Shown here in pieces: positions 55,303 to 64,000 of a stretch of 64,000 bases of DNA; the stretch's first letter is position 1, and each line of letters opens with the position of its first letter. Position numbers and translations under genes: made by a program. The notes beneath the pieces are model-generated. The model made no database searches, was not told the origin of the DNA, and worked only from the letters and a program-made list of their open reading frames with translations. Source of the stretch: Alitta virens (lineage: Eukaryota; Annelida; Polychaeta; Phyllodocida; Nereididae); NCBI GenBank assembly GCA_932294295.1, contig OW028584.1, positions 12,098,407-12,162,406 on the forward strand, in the 5' to 3' direction.

Positions 55303-55453
55303 CATGGCCAAATGTGCCACGTGCGTTTTCCATGCATTTGGATAAACACATGGAAAATGCATAGTTTTCAACACATCATAATTAGGCAAAAACCATGCAT
55401 TTTCCATGCGTTTATCTTTCTCATGGAAAATGCACATGGCACATTTGGCCCTG
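55303..55453. mobile_element. MITE M1 copy j, inserted in the LINE relic
   Basis: TA (55301-55302) and TA (55454-55455) flank a 151-bp copy. Removing the element plus one TA rejoins the LINE frame as LISI-PKD, the expected RT sequence, so the boundaries and TA duplication are exact. Confidence 0.95.
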
Positions 55454-56014
55454 TACCAAAGGATTACAATGAAGATATATGCTGTGAAAGCAATTACAGG
55501 GGCATTGCCCTCTCAGTAAACTTTTGATCTTGTGTTTATTATGAGAAACAACAACAAACTGAACACTTCACAGCTCCAGTTTGCCTTAAAACCAAAGCTG
55601 AGCACAACAATGTGCACTCTGGTATTGAAAGAGGTGTTGAGGCATTACCACAATCACAAGACTGTTGTTTATTCCTGTTTTCTTGATGCGTCAAAAGCCT
55701 TTGACCGTGTGAGACATGACAAACTGTTTTTGCTGTTGAAAGAGAGACAGTTGTCAGCACTGGATCTTTTATGATCTTATTAATTCAATACGAGTCCCAG
55801 TGGATACGTCCTGCTCACGATGCTTATTCAGATTATTTTAAAACATGCAATGGAATAAGACAGGGCAGCGCAGTCTGTTAGGAAGTAAGTACTATGGTGT
55901 CAATATCTACACTGATGATGTCACACTCATGTGCCCTACTGTACCAGGTTTTCAGAAAATGTTAAGTATTTGTGAGCAGTTTAGCAAGGATTATCATGTG
56001 GAATTTAATCCAAG

Positions 56015-56421
56015 AAAGTTGCACTGTCTGTTAAATTTGCAATTTTCTAAGTTGCTATCAAACAGTTGAAAATTACCTTTATTAATCAAGGCACATTACA
56101 TTTGTGTGAATTAATGATTTTATAAGACATTAAATTACTTAAAAATAAATTATACATTGCGAGAAAATCCAGACCAAAACATTGGAAACACAATGGAAAT
56201 GACATCATCACCATTGTTCAGTATTGTGATGTCATCACTGGGTTGTTTACATATTGAGTTTTTGATGGCATGAAAAACTAATATTTATATTATTTATTGT
56301 AAATTAAAACTAAATTGTTGACAAAAAATGGGCATGTTATGGTAAAATATCATGAGACAAGAAGGCAGCATGGATTTATATCATTTTTTTAATGTGCAAA
56401 TTTGACAGACAGTGCACCTTT
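56015..56421. mobile_element. 407-bp TIR element inside the LINE relic
   Basis: AAAGTTGCACTGTCTGTTAA at the left is matched, inverted, by TTTGACAGACAGTGCACCTTT at the right (~27-bp arms with three mismatches). The LINE sequence continues from NPRK to CVKFG across it. No ORF inside. Confidence 0.8.
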
Positions 56422-56999
56422 AATGTGTGAAGTTTGGTAGACCAAACCTGCACAGCAAGCAGTCTGTTTATCTGAATGGCAGTATGTTGCCATGGCAACA
56501 AGAAGCCAAGCATCTTGGTAATATTGTGTCATCAGACCTCACTGAAGCAAAAGAAGAAAAAAGACATCAGCGTTTATTGGACGAGTGAACAGTTTGACTG
56601 GAACACTTCAGGGTGTTCAATCAGACGCACTGATGAAGGTGTTTCAGTCGCAATTTTGTTGTTTTTATGGGTCAGAATCTAATTTTACAAAACATTTAAC
56701 AGAGGTGTGAGGAGATTGCTGAAACTGCCTCACATGACCCACACTAGATATCTGCCGTTATAGATGTGTTCGCCTGTACTCTGGAATGGCTGAAAGTGAC
56801 AATCCCAAGGTGAAATTTCTTGTAGACCTTGCCAAAGTTTGCAGACAAACAGTGATTGGTGCTAACTTGGTGGTAATTAGTGTAACACAGGTCCTAATGA
56901 TAAAAAATCGGACATTTAATCATCGAACCAGGGCCAGGAATTAGGTATTTGAAAAACCCTGTAGCAATAACCATATCTAATATTTATTCTCGTGCAAGT

Positions 57000-58480
57000 G
57001 ATAAATAGTAATATAATTAACAATATACTTGACAATAGGAAACATACCTTTGTTGGTATTCTTCGATGGATCCCATATTATAACTTTGACAAACAACTTG
57101 ATACCTTTTTCAGCTACCCAATTTGTCAGTACAACTTAACCATGTAAAAAACATGTGTCGAATGAAATGTACAGAGAATTAATCTCTGTACGTGTGGGTG
57201 CTGCCCCCTGTCCACCTAGTGGACAGGACTGTCCACTGTCCACCTATTGGACCATACTGTCCTCTGGTGTTCAGTAAATATAACAAATACTGCCTGTATT
57301 AAAATGACTTTATTAAGGGTTACATAAGTCTAGTGCAAACAAAGGCAAACTTTGTTACATACAAATGTGATGCAAGTGAACTGTCAAATGTCCAAGCAAT
57401 TAAGGTTGCATTATCTTGTCAGCTTGATGGACTTCTCAGCGATTCTGAAAGATGCTTTTTTATTTCAATCTTTGTCTAAACTGATTCATTAATTTGTAAT
57501 TCATTCAATATATCTTTAAATGTACTTATAATTTGCTTAAATATTTCTGTCAAATGTATGTACCTCAATGAAGTGTATAATAAACATATATCTATTATAA
57601 GCTAAATATTAAAAATACCTCCAATAGGTGAAGCGTAAATTAATTTTGCACAATTTTAGGTCAAAGGTTGCCATGCTTACAAATGAACACCCGGCACACT
57701 ATGTACATATGTACAGTGTACAGTATAAGACCGAAAGCCACCTTGTGTTCATGCTCCGAACTACAGGCCACTTCAGTTAGTGGTCGAGTCGGCATGAAAC
57801 GTTTTCGGCACCGCCGAAACGACCATGAATAATAACGATTCGGTATTTTAAAGAAGTGGTTCATTCGGCATAGGGTTTTTGTACCAAATGTTCGGCATCA
57901 ATAATTGGTCCATCGGTGAATAAGCAGTTCTGGGGATGTATATACTTGACACTGGTTTGTTCAAAAGGTGTCACGGTCAAATGCAATTAGCATAACTGTA
58001 GATTGTTCTTAAATTTACACTAGCCTTTAAATTGATCCCACAAACACTTACATTTATGTCCAAAAGAGAAAATTGGGAGTGGGGGGGGGGGGGGGGGGTG
58101 CACGAGTAGTGAATTTTATCGACATGTTGAGCTCACAAAAGACCTATATGTCTAATTGTGTGTCAACTTCCATGTTGCTCCTGGAATTACATCACTTCTG
58201 ATGACAGTGGAATTTGTCCCCAGACAATAACAACTGCCCACATCCCTGTTCAAGTTACCAGTGTGCATAATGGTTGCTGTGGACTACTACAACTATTGCA
58301 TAATCCAAAATAAAAGTCCATTTTTTATTTATTCTATATTTACATATATTTATTTATTTCAATATATTTTAACAGGGTAACATGTGTCAGACTACTATCA
58401 GTTTTTCAACAGATTTAAAATACATTATTATACAAATATAGCACACTAGGATAAATACATATGTCATGGAGCAGCACAAA
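57000..58480. other. No gene recognised
   Basis: AT-rich with a G run at 58081-58098. Confidence 0.4.
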
Positions 58481-58487
58481 ATAGATA

Positions 58488-58757
58488 CAGTTAGTTTCAT
58501 TAAAAAAGCCCGTCAAATTGAAACTAGACAAAGCTGTCATAGCTGGCTACTCAAAACCGGATCTAAAAGTACATATTTATGATATATTAGATTAATTTCT
58601 TACATTTACCAAGGTTTATATTTATCTGGTGATAGATGTAAGCCGAATATTAGCTATAGAAGTGGACAGAAGCAGCTGGCTTTAGCATGTTTAGACCACA
58701 GCCAGGTACAGGTCGCTACAGACAGCTTGAGTCGAAAGTATTTTATGAAACTAACTG
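58488..58757. mobile_element. MITE M2 copy, complete, with TA duplication
   Basis: CAGTTAGTTTCATTAAA at the left and TTTTATGAAACTAACTG at the right, flanked by TA at 58486-58487 and 58758-58759. At 270 bp it is the most compact copy and defines the family ends. Confidence 0.92.
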
Positions 58758-59481
58758 TATGCTTCTCAAACGTCAGACCTCAAGTTTCTAACCCATGAAA
58801 ACCCCTCTATCTGCTATTTTGCTATGGTTTTTTTGATCAGCTAGGAAGTTGGGATTTAAATTGTTGCGAATATTTCTGTCCATGATATTTATGAAAAAAT
58901 ATATGACCAAAATAATAAGTGGATTTATTTTTTTAAATCATACTTCTGATTGGTCTTGCCATCTATAATCAGATAAATAATCACTCGGCAGGACTTTACT
59001 TGTAGCCATTCAGATTTCTTAAATCGAGGCCATGGCATCGTCACTAATTATGTACATGTTTTGCTCGTATGAAGGTGTGATGTAGGAGATGGGAGTCGTC
59101 TTTTATTTTCTTATTGGCAAGGGCAATGCATCTGTCTCTGTGGATGATGAAGCTTCAAGGTTGATCTAACAAAATTATATCATATATAGATTTTATTGAC
59201 ATGTAAAATATCATAAGTGATACATATGTCATTTAGTTAAAAGATAACATGAAAGAGACATTAATGTAAATACAGAAAGCAATAAAATTTCAATAATCAA
59301 GGTTCCAGCCACCAAGTTAACTTATAATACGTGTTTAAAATCCACATACACAATAGAAAAAAAAATACAAGCCGCTAATAAAAACATTTCACTCTTAAAG
59401 TCCAAAACATGACAAGCACATCATAACTAATAAACTAATAAACTAAATTAATAACTGTGTGGATACAGGAGATGGTTTTCT

Positions 59482-62400
59482 CTACACATCGGCTTGAAGG
59501 AGAAACTTTCCTAAACTATTTAATAACTCAGGTTCCTTGTTTGTCATTATTGCTGTAAACTTAGTTATATCATCTAGAGACAAGAAGTTGTTAATAAATT
59601 TAGTTGCATTCAAAAAAAGGTTAACACGGTGTTGCTCATTACCAGGACAGACAATCAAACAGTGAATTTCGTCTTCTACAAAGTTTAACGTACACTTTTC
59701 ACATATTCTATTTGGAGCAGGAATTATTGGTTTATGGTGTCGACCTGTTTCAATCTTCAGGCTATGTGAACTTGTCCTAAATCTAGCTATTTTAGTTAAC
59801 ACTTTGCAAATTTGTTGCAATTCAAGATAAGGTTCTATTCTACAATCAGTTTTAAATAGTTTATATGTCCTAAGTTTTGGTTGTTGTGAACTGTCATTTA
59901 TTGCATTTATAAGTCGCTCATGTTCGGCTTCATAGAGTCTTAGTTTCACTGTGTTAGAGATATTATCAATGTCAAAGTTTCTGAGGTTACTAATATCATA
60001 TTCAATTTTGCAGTTATTTAATACATGACACACTTTACTGAACCAGTTATTTCCATTTACTGCATTCACATAAATTTCCTTCTGAAAATTTAAACATTTC
60101 TTAAGTAAACTGTCATCAAGTGCTCTTTCCAATCTTATCCAGTAATTCACCATTCTAATTTTCTGTCTGACATGCAATGGGAATCTACCTGTTTCACCAT
60201 AGACTGCTAAAGATGGTGTTTGTTTTCTAACTCCTAATATGTTTTTAAGATATGCAAGTTGCAAATTTTCTAATTCAGGCATAGGTTTTTCACTTGTCCA
60301 TATTTCACTATTGTATTCCAGGATAGGTAAAATATAGGTATCAAACATTCGAAGAGATAGCATGGGATCGATTTTTCCTAATGCTTGTTTTGAATCACCT
60401 TGCAGTGCAAAGAGCGCTTTATGAGCTTGTGTTGAGAGGTATTCCGTCATCTTGCTATGTATTCTACGCTTATTAGTAAGCATATGGCCAAGATATTTGA
60501 AGCTGTCAACATTTACTAGTTTTTCCCCATTACAGAAGAAGGTGCTTATTGCTTTGTTACCAATCTGCATCACTTTGGTTTTACTAACATTTACAATAAG
60601 GTGCCATTTTTTACAGTAATTATGAAGTGAATTTATACTATTTTGCATGCAATTAGGAGAATCAGCTACAAGTGCGATGTCATCGGCATACAATATATGT
60701 GTAAGAGTAAAATCACCTAATGTTATTCCATCTGATTTTTCAAGATGATCGGGTAGATCTGACATAAATTCATTGAATAATTTTGGGCTGAGGATTCCAC
60801 CTTGTAATACCCCATATTTGCTGTCAATAGAACCACCGGTATTACCACCTTGATTTACTCTTGCTTTTGCCTTATCATACATACTAATGATAACCTTGAG
60901 CATTTTGTCACCAATATTCTGCTGCATCAATTTGTAGTACAAAGCATTTCTATTAATGTAATCGAATGCTTTAGTAAAATCAACAAAGCACAAGTATACA
61001 GGTTTTCGCATTGCTTGTTGGTAACTTATAACTGTGTCAAGAACAAAGACACAGTCAGTAGTGCTTGACCCAGGGGTGAACCCAAACTGACAAGGATCAT
61101 CAAGATTTAGAGCCTCATTTTTAAAGTTTAATCTGCTATTTAGGATTGAGTTAAAAATCTTACCCATTACTACATTTACAGTTATTTTTCTATAGTTATC
61201 AGGATCTGTGCGGTTACCTTTTTTATGTAAAGCATTAATAAGTTCTTCTGACCACTGAGATGGGTATTCACCTTTATCAAAAATGTGGTTGAATACAGCA
61301 CAAAATGGTGTTATAAGATTTTCACCAGCATATTTATAGAATTCTGCGGGTATCCCATCAATGCCAGCCGCTTTATTATTTTTGAGTCTCCTGAAATGCA
61401 GGGCGACCTCTTCTTCAGTTATTACATTATCACAAATATGAGTAGATAGTTCACTACTGCAGCTATAACCGGAATTTTGCACAGCATTAACTATGTGTGC
61501 CATATTTTCAGTGTCAAAATAGTCACGCTCTGGTGGAAGCGATTGTTGTTTAAAGTAGTTATGAAAGGTATCTAAGTCTGGGCAGTTAACTTGGATTTTT
61601 CCAACAGATTTTAATTTATTCCAATACTTCCAGCAATCTGCTTGATTTTTACCCATGAGAGTTTGCATTTCCTTTCTATTATTTCCTTGAAATTTTCTTT
61701 TTTTCTTTTGAGTTACTCGTTTGTAATATCTGTGCATAATACCATATTGCATTTTATTTTGATCCAGGGCTAAATCATTCTGTTTAGCAAAGTCATTCAA
61801 AGATTTTCTGAGATTTTTACACTCACTATCAAACCATTTATTAGTAGGAAAAGTGCTTTTTGCAGATTTAGATTTCTTTTTCTCAAACGTTGGCCGTATT
61901 CTATCAGTTAAGTATTGGTATACAGTATCTATGACCACATCTGTATCATAGTCTGACTCAATATCACAGCATAGCTTATACAGTGTGTTCTTGGCATTTT
62001 CATTGTCAAAATTAGAGAGGTATTCTTCAGTTTTACTCTTGTCAAATACATACTTGAATGTTCTGGTCTGCCGACTATTTTTAGTCTGTTTATTTATTTT
62101 TGGTACTTTGGGAAAGTTAAAAGAAAAGCTAAGTGGAGTATGGTCAGACTCAGTAAGCTTATCATTTATAACAAACTCATGAAGGCAATTATACGCTGGT
62201 TCACTACAAAGCAAATAGTCAACAACACTTTGTCCCATAGGAGTATGACAGGTAAATCGATCGGTTATACTTTCATCAAAGAATCCATTCATTATTCTAA
62301 TACTGCTTACCCTACATAAGTTAATGAGATCCTTTCCAAAGGCGTTTACCTTCTTATCTCTACACAGTCTTCGCTTAAGGGACCATTTGTGTTGCATTGT

Positions 62401-63219
62401 AGTTGCAACACGAGATACAGTGCCTAAGTCAGAGATGAGAGAAGAATTTTTTCCATTTACAGGTTCTTCAAAATCATTCATATCACCTGTCCGGCTATTA
62501 AAATCACCACAAATAGAAACAAAGGGTGTTCTATCTAGAAAACATGCAAGATCCTCCCTCAATTCATTTAGCACATCCTTTCCATATCTACTATTCAAAT
62601 AGATCATGCTACCCTCAGGGGGAATATAGGCACCACCAATAATAATTTCATGAGTTGATCCCCTAATTTTCAGCCATATAGCATGTTCACTTGCTTTTTC
62701 GATAGCTACAGCTTTTGACTCAAAAATATCTGACTTAATCAATATGGCTATGCTGCCAGATGGCCTCCTAGCTCTAGGGTGTCTGTACTTTCTTTCATAA
62801 TGGAAGTAGTGGTACCCTTCCATTTGTGGGTCAAAGGTATCTGATTTCATGGTTTCATACAGGAAGATGACATCATAACAGGTAAACATATTTCTAATCT
62901 CCTCTAACTCTAATTTTTGACCAATGCCCTGAATGTTCCATGAAATTATTTTGAGAAAATTATCATTTGAGCCTTTGTTTTTACTTGTGTTATTGTTCCA
63001 AAATCTAGATTTTTCATTGAACATTTGAGTCATATCATGAATTAAGTTTATGTCTGAGTGTGTAATTGTATCTACAACAATCTTAGTATTAATGTCAGAA
63101 CCATCCCCCACATCCACACAGTCATCAACGAAAAGATCTATCACAGGTTCAACATTACTAAAATCAGATGGCATAAAAATATTACAGTTATACATTGCCA
63201 TTGAGTTTGAAATAGTCAT
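59482..63219 (-). CDS. LINE ORF2: APE-type endonuclease and reverse transcriptase
   Basis: Intact 1,245-residue ORF from the ATG at 63219. The frame is open back to 63279, but only a TTG lies there. Residues ~90-365 form an exonuclease-endonuclease-phosphatase domain with SWNIQG (~93), the YET catalytic Glu (~122), GDFNSRTGD (~238) and SDHTPLSF (~358). The reverse transcriptase spans ~600-880 with KAAGIDGIPAEF, FVDFTKAFD (catalytic Asp ~747), QGGILSP and YADD (844-847). A C-terminal CEKC...H...C cluster (~1173-1191) resembles the zinc-knuckle of jockey/CR1/L2-like LINEs. It nicks target DNA and copies its RNA there (family knowledge). All key residues are present, so it may be young or still active. 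Exact clade not assigned. Confidence 0.93.
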   Translation of the reverse strand: MTISNSMAMYNCNIFMPSDFSNVEPVIDLFVDDCVDVGDGSDINTKIVVDTITHSDINLIHDMTQMFNEKSRFWNNNTSKNKGSNDNFLKIISWNIQGIGQKLELEEIRNMFTCYDVIFLYETMKSDTFDPQMEGYHYFHYERKYRHPRARRPSGSIAILIKSDIFESKAVAIEKASEHAIWLKIRGSTHEIIIGGAYIPPEGSMIYLNSRYGKDVLNELREDLACFLDRTPFVSICGDFNSRTGDMNDFEEPVNGKNSSLISDLGTVSRVATTMQHKWSLKRRLCRDKKVNAFGKDLINLCRVSSIRIMNGFFDESITDRFTCHTPMGQSVVDYLLCSEPAYNCLHEFVINDKLTESDHTPLSFSFNFPKVPKINKQTKNSRQTRTFKYVFDKSKTEEYLSNFDNENAKNTLYKLCCDIESDYDTDVVIDTVYQYLTDRIRPTFEKKKSKSAKSTFPTNKWFDSECKNLRKSLNDFAKQNDLALDQNKMQYGIMHRYYKRVTQKKKRKFQGNNRKEMQTLMGKNQADCWKYWNKLKSVGKIQVNCPDLDTFHNYFKQQSLPPERDYFDTENMAHIVNAVQNSGYSCSSELSTHICDNVITEEEVALHFRRLKNNKAAGIDGIPAEFYKYAGENLITPFCAVFNHIFDKGEYPSQWSEELINALHKKGNRTDPDNYRKITVNVVMGKIFNSILNSRLNFKNEALNLDDPCQFGFTPGSSTTDCVFVLDTVISYQQAMRKPVYLCFVDFTKAFDYINRNALYYKLMQQNIGDKMLKVIISMYDKAKARVNQGGNTGGSIDSKYGVLQGGILSPKLFNEFMSDLPDHLEKSDGITLGDFTLTHILYADDIALVADSPNCMQNSINSLHNYCKKWHLIVNVSKTKVMQIGNKAISTFFCNGEKLVNVDSFKYLGHMLTNKRRIHSKMTEYLSTQAHKALFALQGDSKQALGKIDPMLSLRMFDTYILPILEYNSEIWTSEKPMPELENLQLAYLKNILGVRKQTPSLAVYGETGRFPLHVRQKIRMVNYWIRLERALDDSLLKKCLNFQKEIYVNAVNGNNWFSKVCHVLNNCKIEYDISNLRNFDIDNISNTVKLRLYEAEHERLINAINDSSQQPKLRTYKLFKTDCRIEPYLELQQICKVLTKIARFRTSSHSLKIETGRHHKPIIPAPNRICEKCTLNFVEDEIHCLIVCPGNEQHRVNLFLNATKFINNFLSLDDITKFTAIMTNKEPELLNSLGKFLLQADV

Positions 63220-63251
63220 ATTTACAGGAGGCAATTGCAGCTGGAACCTAT

Positions 63252-63517
63252 TTACGTAAAAACCTTCTTGACAGCACAAGACACATTAAAGCAGAGTCTC
63301 TCTCTGGCTGTGCGACTGAGGTGGATGTGATCCCGTAGCTTTGCTCGAGCGTTGGAGACATACTCTACCAGCCTTTCGTCACGAGCAACTGCCTCAAGGT
63401 AACTGTTCACTTTCCCTGTGGTGTCTTGACGGTGGTTGCTACCAGTCTGTGGGAGGCCGGAGAGGTCTTATAATCCTATATTGGATCTTTTTTTTTTTTA
63501 CCACTTTTCGCAGGCAT
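63252..63517 (-). pseudogene. Broken upstream ORF (ORF1-like) of the LINE
   Basis: An ATG at 63517 opens MPAKSGKKKK but runs into a 12-A tract and a stop. A second open stretch, 63467-63252 (71 codons), reads ...EAVARDERLVEYVSNARAKL..., Arg/Glu-rich and probably helical, and ends TAA 33 bases before the ORF2 ATG. The two parts are in different frames with a TAA at 63470-63468 between them. The position just before ORF2 suggests an ORF1; no known ORF1 domain is recognised. Confidence 0.5.
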
Positions 63518-63643
63518 AATTCAATTTTTATCATTTTATATCGATTAATCTTAGATATAACTGTAATGCCATTGTCATTAGTGGAGTTATATAATGCATA
63601 TAATTACATTGCTACTGAGAGCTAGCCCACCTAGTTGTTCTAT

Positions 63644-63790
63644 ATGGTGGGTGGATGAGGGCTTTACGTCCTGTATTTCTGCACCTGATGGGCTAATTAG
63701 GACAGGGACCATGCATTGAGATGAAAGATGAAACAGCCATCCAACTTAGGCTCGACCAGGAATTGAACCTGGGACCCAGTGGTTGGGAAA
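63644..63790 (-). mobile_element. SINE-A copy
   Basis: Minus-strand B-box GGTTCAATTCCTGG and full body; the A-box end is lost. It lies immediately 5' of the LINE. Confidence 0.88.
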
Positions 63791-63799
63791 AAACATTGG

Positions 63800-64000
63800 A
63801 CCACTCATCAGTGAAATTTAGCATAATGTAAGCCATGGCACAAATCCTCATGTACAACAGTTAAACCCCCACATAGCCGAATCACACGCCGGAGTGTCCT
63901 GGAGTAAAATTTCTTCCACTCCGGGGTGGTCCGGGAACAATAGCTGAAAATGTCAACAAAAAAATAAATGTTTGGTGGTGTGTACACGATGGCAATACGG
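63800..64000. other. Window end, nothing recognised
   Basis: No repeat family or exon is seen. Confidence 0.4.

Larger units (their letters stand above)
54990..56890 (+). pseudogene. Degenerate LINE reverse-transcriptase relic
   Basis: Plus-strand pieces in several frames follow the order of a LINE ORF2: MLNSMFIHGHHPDLL and SNYRGIALS (upstream RT motifs), FLDASKAFDRVRHDKLF (RT motif A with the catalytic Asp), YTDDVTLM (YADD box with Thr in place of Ala), NPRK, then HLGNIVSSDLTEA and a C-terminal VKFLVDLAKVC. Frameshifts and stops show it is dead. M1 copy j and a 407-bp TIR element interrupt it. It differs in sequence from the 59-63 kb LINE. Confidence 0.85.
59170..63530 (-). mobile_element. 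Near full-length non-LTR retrotransposon (LINE)
   Basis: The element contains a broken upstream ORF, an intact ORF2, a ~290-bp 3' UTR and AATAAA (59197-59192) followed by a TATATGATATA-type tail. The 3' UTR recurs at 41920-42120. The 5' boundary lies between 63530 and the SINE-A copy starting at 63644. No target-site duplication was resolved. Confidence 0.85.

Noticed and set aside
56486..56499. Perfect palindromic RFX X-box GTTGCCATGGCAAC
   Set aside because: It lies inside the LINE relic and is explained by its codons (MLPWQQ just before HLGNIVSSD).
57181..57260. CCACCTAGTGGAC palindromic words resembling CTCF
   Set aside because: The core mismatches CTCF at invariant G positions; it is a simple local duplication of CCACCTA-type words.
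1..64000. CRISPR array, bacterial operons or phage
   Set aside because: Tandem arrays here lack unique spacers of constant length, and gene structure is eukaryotic with introns and LINEs/SINEs.

Overview
The window looks like nuclear DNA of a marine invertebrate animal, possibly a non-vertebrate deuterostome such as a hemichordate. I cannot fix the species. The reasons are AT-rich DNA (roughly 36% GC by eye), one gene split into small exons with GT-AG introns, APE-type LINEs, three tRNA-derived SINE families, many short inverted-repeat DNA transposons (MITEs), and repeat-free islands that resemble conserved regulatory DNA. There is no bacterial-style gene packing.

Layout. 1-2580 is AT-rich with no supported gene. 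3.3-12.3 kb holds the only well-supported host gene, on the minus strand: seven coding exons whose phases all fit, giving a 447-residue protein I do not recognise. It has a His-rich N-terminus, four divergent tandem copies of a ~95-residue module, a Pro-rich acidic tail and a C-terminal CAIS, which reads as a CaaX prenylation box. Its introns are loaded with MITEs. A CCAAT/E2F-like cluster near 14.6 kb may be a promoter. 15-53 kb is a gene-poor stretch where SINEs, MITEs, minisatellites and microsatellites alternate with repeat-free islands that I propose as candidate cis-regulatory elements (about 17.5, 18.8, 23.5, 25.8, 29.5, 33.3, 35.2, 36.2, 43.7, 50.1 and 51.7 kb). One island has a DR5 nuclear-receptor site and another a POU/homeobox composite. 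48.5-57 kb contains LINE relics with younger MITEs nested inside. 59.2-63.5 kb is a nearly complete minus-strand LINE with an intact 1,245-codon endonuclease/reverse transcriptase ORF and a broken short upstream ORF.

Mobile DNA dominates. SINE-A has 14 copies; the best is bounded by a 14-bp target-site duplication. SINE-B copies can end in (TATC)n and so seed microsatellites. MITE M1, a near-palindromic ~150-bp element with TA target sites, has 10 copies; one interrupts a LINE reverse transcriptase and removing it restores the reading frame. MITE M2 (CAGTTAGTTTCAT termini, TA target sites) has 6 copies. There is a piggyBac-like TTAA element and several foldback elements.

The most interesting items are the four-repeat CaaX protein, the strong excess of perfect TGACGTCA (CRE) sites carried around by several repeat families, and the set of enhancer-like islands.
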